64,000 nt of DNA. Source: Bartonella sp. TP. GTDB taxonomy: Bacteria; Pseudomonadota; Alphaproteobacteria; Rhizobiales; Rhizobiaceae. The DNA is taken from contig NZ_CP129002.1 of assembly GCF_030406085.1 (NCBI RefSeq), positions 1 to 64,000 of the forward strand, read 5' to 3'. Positions 56,710 through 64,000 of this stretch are shown here, one piece after another; the stretch's first letter is position 1, and every line of letters starts with the position of its first letter. Below the pieces are notes generated by a model, which was given only the letters and a program-made list of their open reading frames with translations, was not told the DNA's origin and ran no database searches. The position numbers and the translations under genes are program-made.

Positions 56710-58344
56710 TTACGCTAATTTTAAAAAATGAATGAGTCGAAAACCAACACTGCGCAGCACTTTTGCCCAATTCTTGGCATCATAAGCATCAAAAGCCGAG
56801 CAGACTACCACAATAGTTGCATCTTTAGGCAAGAAACTATTTATAGGCACCTCTACCTCCTCACTTACAGAGTAAATGATTAGATCATAATTTTGATAGC
56901 AATTTACCATAATATGGCGAAAACGCTGGCGTTTTTCTGTTGTATCTAACTCGCCAATGCCATCTGCCATTATGATATCTATATCTATAGTGCTGTCGTG
57001 ATAAATTATTTGCGAAAGATCAATATCATCTGCCAGCGCATCTTTTATACCTTTTTTATTATCCGTATATTTATGTATTACTCTACCAGAAAAATCTAGC
57101 AAGACTATGCGTAGCTTTAAACCAATGACTTTTCGTAGATACATAATGAATTTTGCCGCTGCGGACTCCGCCTGCTGAGCAAAAAAAGCTACTGCACCAT
57201 GGGGCCTACCGGCAATAAGCTGTGCCAATTCGCTTAAATCTATATTATCAGTTTTTCGGCCCTGTAGCATTTTTTTGTCAAATTTTTTATAAATAAAAGG
57301 TATGGCTGATAATATTAACAACACAAGAAATAATAAAAGCAACAACCAGATATATGGGATTTGCGGATGTACCCTTACTATTATCATATTATTTACATCT
57401 GCTTCATTATTAAGCGATTGTTGCTCTAGGCGTAACTGTAATTTCTGTTGCAACAAATTTTCTAATTGCTTAAAATTGGTGACGCTGTTAGTGGAGCTTT
57501 TAGTTTTTTCGCCCAAAAACCTTTTTAAATGCTGCTCCATAGCTTGGTCTAGCTGAGCTTGGCTTTTTAAGCGAGTGATAATAGCCTTAGTCTGTGCAAT
57601 GATTTTTTGTTCCAGAGCTATTTTCTGCTGGCCTATGGTTTTTGCTTCAGAACATGCGCCGCGGCCTGCAGCATTGAGCTGCAGCAGCCTTACCTCGGCG
57701 CAATGTTTTAGAAAAATTAGGCGCTTTATCTCTGGGTCATGTGCAATGATGGGTAGCTCAAGACTGGCACCGTTAGCTTGGACGTAACGCAGTATTTCTT
57801 GGGATTGAGCGGCGGTAATAAAAGCTTCTATGTATTTATCTGCTGCTTGGCGCTCTATTATTTGATTGGTTGAACTATTATTTATTAAATTATCTTTTAA
57901 AGCTTCAATCTGTTTTTCTATCGATTTTAGTTCTTCCGCTATTTTTTGTAATTTTACTGAATTTTTTGTGCTGGATATATCTTTATATTGTAAATTAATA
58001 AGTTTATTTAAATCGCTGATGGCACTGTTAGTTTTTGCATAGACTGTAATAATTACCCAGCCAGAAGAAGAGCGTATAGTGGAATAGTTAGTAAAGAGCT
58101 CACTTAAGCTATGTCCCGGCAAAAATTCATCAATAAAGCCAGGTGCGCTACGCCATAAGCTTGGCTCGTCGCCATAGTCATTTGGAATAGTAAGAACGGT
58201 ATTTAACTGCTTATAATAAGCCTCTGGCAGGTAAAAACGAGCTTCATAAAAACCATTGGCAAGAAAATTTATTCCCAATAATGCAAGCGAAAGCAGAATT
58301 AAGCAAAATATAGTAATAAATATACGTTTTGCACTTTTATGCAT
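56710..58344 (-). CDS. Wzz/ExoP-like chain-length determinant protein, degenerate kinase domain
   Basis: 544 residues. Two membrane segments (residues 9-30 FITIFCLILLSLALLGINFLA; ~330-350 IWLLLLLFLVLLILSAIPFIY) flank a coiled-coil periplasmic part, the layout of polysaccharide co-polymerases. The C-terminal ~180 residues have a P-loop-like fold (RIVLLDFSGRVIHKY; YDLIIYSVSEEVEVP) but no Walker A motif, and no C-terminal Tyr cluster. It may control export or length of a surface polysaccharide. Adjacent genes are cell-wall related. Confidence 0.65.
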   Translation of the reverse strand: MHKSAKRIFITIFCLILLSLALLGINFLANGFYEARFYLPEAYYKQLNTVLTIPNDYGDEPSLWRSAPGFIDEFLPGHSLSELFTNYSTIRSSSGWVIITVYAKTNSAISDLNKLINLQYKDISSTKNSVKLQKIAEELKSIEKQIEALKDNLINNSSTNQIIERQAADKYIEAFITAAQSQEILRYVQANGASLELPIIAHDPEIKRLIFLKHCAEVRLLQLNAAGRGACSEAKTIGQQKIALEQKIIAQTKAIITRLKSQAQLDQAMEQHLKRFLGEKTKSSTNSVTNFKQLENLLQQKLQLRLEQQSLNNEADVNNMIIVRVHPQIPYIWLLLLLFLVLLILSAIPFIYKKFDKKMLQGRKTDNIDLSELAQLIAGRPHGAVAFFAQQAESAAAKFIMYLRKVIGLKLRIVLLDFSGRVIHKYTDNKKGIKDALADDIDLSQIIYHDSTIDIDIIMADGIGELDTTEKRQRFRHIMVNCYQNYDLIIYSVSEEVEVPINSFLPKDATIVVVCSAFDAYDAKNWAKVLRSVGFRLIHFLKLA

Positions 58345-58365
58345 CCGTACCTCTTTAAATAGGCG

Positions 58366-59613
58366 TTAATTAGCTACCGCTAAATTGTCAAATCCATAAA
58401 CATCATTACGAAAATTAGCTGTACTCTCATCCTGTGCCCAAGCTGTTATATACACAAAATGCACGCCTACTCTATCTTTTAAATTTACAACATAGTTTTT
58501 TCTACTAGCTATAACTTGTTCTAGCCTAGCTCTTGGCCAGCCAGCCGTGTTTTTTAATAACCACACATCTAAATCACGTATATTATGTACTCTTACACAG
58601 CCAGAGGAGTCAAAGCGGATTAAACTATTAAAGGCTGCCTGCTCTGGTGTATCATGCATATATACATCATAATTATTATAAAAATTGATTTTTGTAGAAG
58701 ACATGGCATTTTCTTGTCCTGGTTCTTGCCGAAACCTCAAATGGCCAATATCAACAATATTCCAGTTAATAAGTTTGTTGTCTAAAGGCTGCCCTTTTGC
58801 ATCATAAACAATTATGTGATTATTAGTTAAATAATTAGGCTCGCGCTTTAATATCGGCAATAGATCTCTACGAGCTATAGAGCTTGGAATGCTCCAATAT
58901 GGATTTAAAATTACTTGATAAATATTAGAGTCTAAGATTGGCGTTTTTCTACTTAATTTACCAACCACAGCCTTGTGATATTGTATGATTTTACCATTTT
59001 CTACCGCCTCTATTTTCAAGCCAGGAATGTTAACGCAAACATAACGCGGCTGCGCCTGAATAAGAGCTTTTTTTTGTAATAATCGCTGCAAATTTAATTG
59101 AAGTTGATGCAAGCGAGTCTGCGCGCTTATATTAAGCGTTTGTCTGGTTAGCTCATCTACTATACCAGTTACGGGAAGACCGCAGCGTTGTTGAAAATTT
59201 TGTACTGCCAATTTAAAATAAGAGCCAAAATAATCACCCAAATCAGTTTGTGCCGATAAATCACCCGAAAGAATCAAGCGTTGACGTAGCAATCGGATAT
59301 TAAAGCCAGTGCTACCAATTTGCAGCACCCCAGCAGTGCTTGGCAAAGTTGGCCAGCCACCAGAAGCTACAATAGTTTGATATTTCTTTATGAGTTTGCG
59401 CATATTTTCAATATTAATATTGCTAAATAAAGGAACAGCACTCGCGTGTTTTTCGCTATAGTCAAAATCTTGCACATATGGCATCTGGTTATTAGCCGAC
59501 AACAGCTCACTCAAGACCGATGGATCTAAATGGCCTTGGGCAAAAACTAGGTTTTGGCAGAGAAATAAACTTAGCGCAGCTATGAATATGTTAATTTTGG
59601 GCAGCTTTATCAT
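58366..59613 (-). CDS. L,D-transpeptidase (YcbB/LdtD-like) with peptidoglycan-binding domain
   Basis: 415 residues. A signal peptide (IFIAALSLFLCQNLVFA) is followed by a peptidoglycan-binding helical domain (LRQRLILSGDLS ... YFGSYFKLAVQNFQQRCGLP) and the YkuD catalytic domain with YMHDTPEQAAFN and the active-site loop FDSSGCVRVHNIRDL, in which the Cys is the nucleophile. It makes 3-3 crosslinks or attaches proteins. The N terminus overlaps the DUF6163 end by 23 bases. Confidence 0.88.
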   Translation of the reverse strand: MIKLPKINIFIAALSLFLCQNLVFAQGHLDPSVLSELLSANNQMPYVQDFDYSEKHASAVPLFSNINIENMRKLIKKYQTIVASGGWPTLPSTAGVLQIGSTGFNIRLLRQRLILSGDLSAQTDLGDYFGSYFKLAVQNFQQRCGLPVTGIVDELTRQTLNISAQTRLHQLQLNLQRLLQKKALIQAQPRYVCVNIPGLKIEAVENGKIIQYHKAVVGKLSRKTPILDSNIYQVILNPYWSIPSSIARRDLLPILKREPNYLTNNHIIVYDAKGQPLDNKLINWNIVDIGHLRFRQEPGQENAMSSTKINFYNNYDVYMHDTPEQAAFNSLIRFDSSGCVRVHNIRDLDVWLLKNTAGWPRARLEQVIASRKNYVVNLKDRVGVHFVYITAWAQDESTANFRNDVYGFDNLAVAN

Positions 59614-60001
59614 GGCGTAAGAAAAATAAGTTGAATAATATAAATAAAAAAATTAGCACGCAGTCCATTGCGGTAATATGTGGATTTGCAGAAAAGGCAG
59701 TAAAGTGAAAGCCAAAGGCGCAGGCCTCAAACAATGCCGTTAATAACCATAGAATTACGCCCCAGCTAGCACTCATCCATAAGCCTACCGCTATGATAGG
59801 ATAGATTGCAGCGAAAACTATTTGCGCAGCAACAATTTTTGCAAAAGCAGGAGTTTCATAAATACGCAGCATAGAAAATTGCAAAAGATGCAGCCAAAAA
59901 ATAGCAGATTTTAAAATTACCAAAATTGCCAAGCTGCGCAAAAAATAAAGATAGGCCTTCTCAAACTTCAATAGATTTGTTAACATCATGTCTCCTACCA
60001 T
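59591..60001 (-). CDS. Small membrane protein, DUF6163-like
   Basis: Up to 136 residues, four hydrophobic segments (YFLRSLAILVILKSAIFWL; IVAAQIVFAAIYPIIAVGLWM; VILWLLTALFEACAFGF; CVLIFLFILFNLFFL). Similar small proteins are conserved near L,D-transpeptidase or enoyl-CoA hydratase genes in rhizobia. GGAG (59992-59995) lies just before a double ATG, so the start could be the ATG at 59986 or 59989. Function unknown. Confidence 0.6.
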   Translation of the reverse strand: MVGDMMLTNLLKFEKAYLYFLRSLAILVILKSAIFWLHLLQFSMLRIYETPAFAKIVAAQIVFAAIYPIIAVGLWMSASWGVILWLLTALFEACAFGFHFTAFSANPHITAMDCVLIFLFILFNLFFLRHDKAAQN

Positions 60002-61095
60002 AATTCATCATTTTGGGGTAAAAAATATTCATCAACCTCTTGTGCTGGGATTTGCGAGATATCATTATATTTCCATTTTGGCGCTTTATCCTTATCAATC
60101 AGCGCCGCCCTTATGCCTTCATAAAAATCATGGCTTTTTAGCATATTGCTAGTTATACGATATTCCATTTTCATACAATTTTCTAGCGAAATATCATTAG
60201 CTTCGGTCACATGCTTATAAATTACCTTAAGACTTAAGCTAGATAAAGGCCCAAGCATTTTTAAGCTGGCAGTGGCAAATTCACTGCCTTGCTGCGAGCA
60301 AAGATACAATTCTGCTAAACATAGATCTAAGCTCGGTTTATTAAAACAGCGCTCAATCACATCTAAATGCTTGGTGATTTTAGAGGCAACAGGAAATATA
60401 TAAGCCTGTAGTAATTTATCTATTTTAGCAAAAATCTCTGCATTACTCGCTGTTTTTTGCCAACGCAGCCCAGCAAGATTTTGCACCAAAGCTGTTTTGA
60501 TTTGTGGTAAATGTTGCGATTCAATGCAGTGGGTTCCAAAACCAATATAAAGACAGTCACCCCAATCTATACGAGCACCAGTTAGGCATAAATATAGACG
60601 TAGACTAAGATTTGTACTTTGCAAAAAATACGCAGCGCCAATATCGGTAAAAAAGCCAATATTTGCTTCTGGCATAGCAAAAACGGTATTTTCTGTAACT
60701 ATGCGATATTTTCCATAAGCAGACATGCCAGCACCGCCGCCCATTACTAAGCCGTCTAATAGTGCAATATAAGGTTTTTTGTAATTATTTAAATAAATGT
60801 TGAATAAATATTCTATGCGAAAAAAATCATACGCTGGTGCACCAGCTTTGCCCTTGTGATAAGCCGCTACTACATCACCACCAGAGCAAAAAGCGCGCCC
60901 TGCCCCCTCAATAACGACAGCTACAATAGAATCATCTACTTCAAATGCCTTTAATGCTTCAAATAAAGCTATAGCTATATTATCATTAATAGCATTAAGC
61001 AGCTTTTCCCTATTAAGCAAGATAAAAACAACATTATTCTCTAGAGTAAAGATAATGTCATCATTGCCGCCAAAATCTAATATTTTTCTAGCCAT
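59995..61095 (-). CDS. 3-hydroxyisobutyryl-CoA hydrolase / enoyl-CoA hydratase family
   Basis: 366 residues of the crotonase superfamily, HIBCH subgroup. GAGRAFCSGGDVVAAY and LDGLVMGGGAGMSAYGKYRI form the oxyanion hole, and PEANIGFFTDIGAAYFL carries the conserved Glu and Asp. The long C-terminal extension is typical of the hydrolase rather than hydratases. Expected role: valine or 3-hydroxypropionate-type acyl-CoA breakdown. Exact substrate unverified. Confidence 0.85.
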   Translation of the reverse strand: MARKILDFGGNDDIIFTLENNVVFILLNREKLLNAINDNIAIALFEALKAFEVDDSIVAVVIEGAGRAFCSGGDVVAAYHKGKAGAPAYDFFRIEYLFNIYLNNYKKPYIALLDGLVMGGGAGMSAYGKYRIVTENTVFAMPEANIGFFTDIGAAYFLQSTNLSLRLYLCLTGARIDWGDCLYIGFGTHCIESQHLPQIKTALVQNLAGLRWQKTASNAEIFAKIDKLLQAYIFPVASKITKHLDVIERCFNKPSLDLCLAELYLCSQQGSEFATASLKMLGPLSSLSLKVIYKHVTEANDISLENCMKMEYRITSNMLKSHDFYEGIRAALIDKDKAPKWKYNDISQIPAQEVDEYFLPQNDELW

Positions 61096-61104
61096 GGCCC
61101 AGCT

Positions 61105-61842
61105 TTACCTTAGCCCCAGACGAGGAAAAAATTGCATAATGCCACCTATGATATATAAATAAATGCCAGTAACAGCAACCCCTATGCGTAACCATAAAGG
61201 GGGATGTAATTGATAAAATAGCGCTAAAACGCCCAGCCCACACCAAAGTAAAAATATAGGCAAATTAATGCTGCGCAAGCGCTCTACCCGCACTGGATGC
61301 AGAAAATATATAGGCAAAAAAGAAACCAAGGCTGAAGTTATAATACATATAAAGCTTACCCACTGATTGGGCGCAATGATAAATAACGAAAATACCAGCA
61401 TATTCCAAACAACGGGAAAGCCCTTGAAGAAATTTTCTTTAGTTTTCATGCCCATATCCGCGTAATAAACAGCGCTAGAAATAACAATAATCAGCGCAGA
61501 GATATAAGAAAGCGTATGATTTAGCAGGCCGCTATTATAAACAATAAAGGCTGGGATAAGAACATAAGCCACATAGTCAATTATATTATCCAGAAGTTCG
61601 CCCGACCAATTTGGCAAAACATATTTTACCTTTAAATGCCGGGCTACAGGGCCATCTACCCCGTCGACAAATAAAGCCAACCCTAGCCAAGCAAAACTAA
61701 CCATCCAGTTTTTACAGCTTGCTTCCGTTAGAGATAAAAAAGCAAAAATAGAACCTGTGGCTGTAAATAAATGCACAGTAAAAGCAAGTAGCTGAGGCAT
61801 AGTAATTCTTTTTACCTGACTCGAGGGTTCTATATTGCTCAT
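61105..61842 (-). CDS. pcs: Phosphatidylcholine synthase
   Basis: CDP-alcohol phosphotransferase joining CDP-diacylglycerol and choline in one step. The active-site pattern DGVDGPVARHLKVKY ... GELLDNIIDY is the D-G-x2-A-R-x8-G-x3-D-x3-D motif in Pcs form. It has about eight membrane segments and 245 residues. The enzyme is typical of host-associated alphaproteobacteria and depends on choline from the environment. Confidence 0.92.
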   Translation of the reverse strand: MSNIEPSSQVKRITMPQLLAFTVHLFTATGSIFAFLSLTEASCKNWMVSFAWLGLALFVDGVDGPVARHLKVKYVLPNWSGELLDNIIDYVAYVLIPAFIVYNSGLLNHTLSYISALIIVISSAVYYADMGMKTKENFFKGFPVVWNMLVFSLFIIAPNQWVSFICIITSALVSFLPIYFLHPVRVERLRSINLPIFLLWCGLGVLALFYQLHPPLWLRIGVAVTGIYLYIIGGIMQFFPRLGLR

Positions 61843-61955
61843 TACGACTCCTTGGTTTTGTAAATAAAAGCTTAATTTACATTTAACATATTTACGTTAT
61901 TATACAAATATAAAATTGCACTATAGCGCTTAAAATAATCTAAGATTCATAAAAA

Positions 61956-63134
61956 ATGTCGGATATCAACATCAATATTGCCATTATCGGCAAAGGCCCA
62001 GTGGGAATGTTAGCTGCTTTAGCATTGGCCAAAAAATCTACCCCTAGTTGCATTGTTGGAAAATCAGCAAGGGTAATTGACAAAAGAACAACAGCCATAA
62101 TGATGCCAGGCATCAGATTTTTGCAGCAATTGCAACTCTGGCAAGAATTAGAGCCATTTGCAGCGCCTTTGCAAGCCATGCGCATAATTGATGAGACAAA
62201 TCGCCCACTGCGTAGCCGTGAAATATTTTTTACCGCAGCAGAAATAGGCGAAAAAGCTTTTGGCTATAATATACCCAACGAGATTTTAAATAATACCCTA
62301 GCCCGCGCTATTTCTAGCAATTCTGCAATAACTGTTTTGGAATCTAATGTAATCTCTTATGATTTTGATAAGGCTGCAGGATATTTGGAAAATGGCCAAA
62401 TTATAAGAGCAAAATTGTTTATTGCGGCTGATGGGAAAAACTCGGTAACGCGGCAGGCCTTAAATATCAAAACCTCTATAACATCCCACAACCAAGTTGC
62501 TTTTGTAACAAGCTTTACTCATGAATATGAGCATGATAATATTTCTACCGAAATACATACAGATCAGGGCCCATTTACCCAGGTACCGTTAATCGGCAAA
62601 AAATCTAGTTTAATCTGGACCGTAGCAGCAGAAAACGCCGCAGCAATCCAAAAGCTAGAAAAGGAAGATTTAGAAAAATATTTGCAAGAAAAAATGCATG
62701 CTATGCTAGGGGCAATAAAACTCGAAACAGAGTTGCAGGCTTGGCCCCTGAGTAGCCTTATCGCCAATGAATTAGTAAAGCATTCTGTTTTACTAATTGG
62801 CGAGGCAGCTCATTCTTTTCCCCCTATTGGCGCGCAAGGGTTGAATTTAAGCTTGCGCGATATTGAGGCTTTATATAACTTTATCGAGCATGAACCAGAT
62901 ATAGCAAAAATAGCTATAGATTATACAAAAAATCGTAAAGCCGATATAAAAGCCAGAGCCATGGCTGTAGCGTTATTAAACAACAGCTTGAGCTCAAATA
63001 TTCTGCTCTGGCAAATAATGCGCTTTTTGGGATTCGAATTATTACATAATAACAAAACGCTAAGAAGTAATTTCATGCGCGAGGGCCTAGCGCCAAGCAA
63101 AAAGCTCTTGGCCCTTTTGCATAGATTACTTTAG
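61956..63134 (+). CDS. UbiH/UbiF/COQ6-family FAD-dependent hydroxylase
   Basis: 392 residues of the PHBH-type flavoprotein fold. FAD motif IAIIGKGPVGMLAALALAKK at the N terminus, VRAxLxIAADGxxS-type RAKLFIAADGKNSVTRQ, and LIGEAAHSFPPIGAQGLNLSL (G-[DE]-AAH motif) later. It likely hydroxylates the ubiquinone ring, but the exact position is not readable. It converges end-to-end with ialB (stop at 63134/63135). Confidence 0.87.
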   Translation: MSDININIAIIGKGPVGMLAALALAKKSTPSCIVGKSARVIDKRTTAIMMPGIRFLQQLQLWQELEPFAAPLQAMRIIDETNRPLRSREIFFTAAEIGEKAFGYNIPNEILNNTLARAISSNSAITVLESNVISYDFDKAAGYLENGQIIRAKLFIAADGKNSVTRQALNIKTSITSHNQVAFVTSFTHEYEHDNISTEIHTDQGPFTQVPLIGKKSSLIWTVAAENAAAIQKLEKEDLEKYLQEKMHAMLGAIKLETELQAWPLSSLIANELVKHSVLLIGEAAHSFPPIGAQGLNLSLRDIEALYNFIEHEPDIAKIAIDYTKNRKADIKARAMAVALLNNSLSSNILLWQIMRFLGFELLHNNKTLRSNFMREGLAPSKKLLALLHRLL

Positions 63135-63734
63135 CTAACTACCTTTTTTGGCAGCCTGCTGAGCTTTTAATAATTTTTCATCTTCTTGCGCTTGTAGCAT
63201 GCCAGCAGCTTGTGCTCTTTTACTACGCATTTCATCAAACTGCGCCTCGGTAATTCCTTTGGATTTATAAGCTGCAGAAAAACCTTTTAGCGGTACATCA
63301 ATTGGGTTTGAAGAGCCTTGATAATTCACAGAAATAATCCTGAGCTTGTCACCACTCTTCATTGAATTAATAATATCATCATTCAATACGCCTTCTGCTA
63401 TACATATGGCACCTAAACAAAAACTATAATCTAGCTTTTTTACCTCGCCCTTACCAATTTGAATACTTACACCTTCTGGTATATGTCGACCGGTTGGAAC
63501 GGTTATCAACATTTTTTTATCTTTTTGCGTTTCAACTAAATTTACAATCGTTAAAGGTTGCCCATAATCTGTCACCACATCACTTATAGTATTGCAAACC
63601 TTGCTGCCATCTTGGTCGCGGCAAACTCTGGCCCAGCTGTCAACATTATTTGCATAGGCACTATTTGAAATTATAGCGCAACTATAGACAATGGCCGCAG
63701 ATACTAACGGTAAATATTTTTTTTGATAACGCAT
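63135..63734 (-). CDS. Invasion-associated locus B (IalB)-family protein
   Basis: 199 residues. Signal peptide (LPLVSAAIVYSCAIISNSAYA) precedes the IalB domain: SWARVCRDQDGSKVCNTIS, VPTGRHIPEGVSIQIGKG and a disulfide-paired SFCLGAICIAEGVLND. The name comes from Bartonella, where IalB promotes erythrocyte entry; in most rhizobia the family has no proven role in invasion. Confidence 0.88.
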   Translation of the reverse strand: MRYQKKYLPLVSAAIVYSCAIISNSAYANNVDSWARVCRDQDGSKVCNTISDVVTDYGQPLTIVNLVETQKDKKMLITVPTGRHIPEGVSIQIGKGEVKKLDYSFCLGAICIAEGVLNDDIINSMKSGDKLRIISVNYQGSSNPIDVPLKGFSAAYKSKGITEAQFDEMRSKRAQAAGMLQAQEDEKLLKAQQAAKKGS

Positions 63735-63820
63735 GTAACTTTCCTCAGCTTAATAAGTTTTATTATTTAATAACCTATTTTATAGTGAGATTAAAGTATT
63801 TTTTTCTAAAGGATTTCGAT

Positions 63821-64000
63821 ATGCAAATAAAACGTAATATTTTATTGGGCTTAACCGCACTAATGGTACAATTGAGCCCAGTTTTTGCCGCTGAAAATTT
63901 AGGCACGGAGTGCGACAATCCAAAAACGCAAAGCATGATGGACGAATGTGCAGCGATTGATTATAATAATCAAGAAACCCAGCTGCGTCTTTTAAGCGAG
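63821..64000 (+). CDS. DUF1311 (LprI-like) lysozyme-inhibitor-type protein, partial
   Basis: ATG at 63821 follows AAAGGA and the frame runs off the window. A signal peptide (ILLGLTALMVQLSPVFAAE) precedes CDNPKTQSMMDECAAIDYNNQETQL, matching the start of DUF1311 domains (paired Cys, T-Q-x-x-M-x-x-C). Family members include lysozyme inhibitors. The C-terminal part is outside the window. Confidence 0.75.
   Translation, partial: MQIKRNILLGLTALMVQLSPVFAAENLGTECDNPKTQSMMDECAAIDYNNQETQLRLLSE

Overview
The window looks like an AT-rich, compact alphaproteobacterial chromosome, most likely from the Hyphomicrobiales and close to a Bartonellaceae-type host-associated lineage. The pointers are gene order and gene content: hom beside recJ; dgt-argS-SPOR; accB-accC behind a DsbA-like gene; bamE/DUF177-plsX-fabH-ihfA-merR; glyA-ribD-ribE-ribH-nusB; plus a bacterial phosphatidylcholine synthase, an IalB-like secreted protein, a UbiH-type hydroxylase and a giant coiled-coil protein of the type rhizobial genomes carry. 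This placement comes from remembered synteny, not from a search.

Layout. 1-26.5 kb is dense housekeeping sequence: homoserine dehydrogenase, RecJ, ParE, LipB, ArgS, dGTPase, ErpA, ThrS, YidD, GTP cyclohydrolase I, biotin carboxylase and carrier, Dus, CobT-like, fatty-acid and phospholipid genes, IHF, tRNA-Leu(GAG), tRNA-Arg(CCG), and a GMP reductase-like enzyme. 26.9-44.9 kb is an AT-rich accessory island. 45-64 kb returns to housekeeping: Hfq, folate, riboflavin, GlyA, ArgC, CtaA, cell-wall and membrane functions.

The island is built around four sites that resemble the XerCD recombination site dif (CGCATAA, a short spacer, TTATG). Between them lie a gokushovirus (Microviridae) remnant, a complete 4.4 kb gokushovirus prophage with every structural and replication gene open, and a second prophage in the opposite orientation that keeps only VP1, VP2 and a small membrane gene. 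A weaker fifth dif-like sequence lies next to hfq. This suggests repeated Xer-mediated integration at or near the replication terminus.

Interleaved with the phages are two cargo blocks that look like one specialised-metabolite system. Cargo B (37.6-44.9 kb, minus strand) has a cupin-MetRS fusion of the hydrazine synthetase type, a lysine/ornithine N-hydroxylase, a saccharopine-dehydrogenase-like fragment, two ATP-grasp ligases and an MFS exporter. Cargo A (31.8-34.9 kb, plus strand) has two short peptides that share the C-terminal pattern ES[GA]FH and are each followed by the same hairpin, then an MFS exporter and a ClpA-like AAA+ ATPase running into a ThiF/E1-like adenylating enzyme. A coherent reading is N-hydroxylation of lysine, N-N bond formation with a second amino acid, cleavage of the saccharopine-like product to a hydrazino acid, ligation by ATP-grasp or E1 enzymes (perhaps onto a peptide), and export. 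Four of these genes carry frameshifts or deletions, so the pathway is probably decaying here; some frameshifts sit at homopolymers and could be phase-variable or sequencing artefacts.
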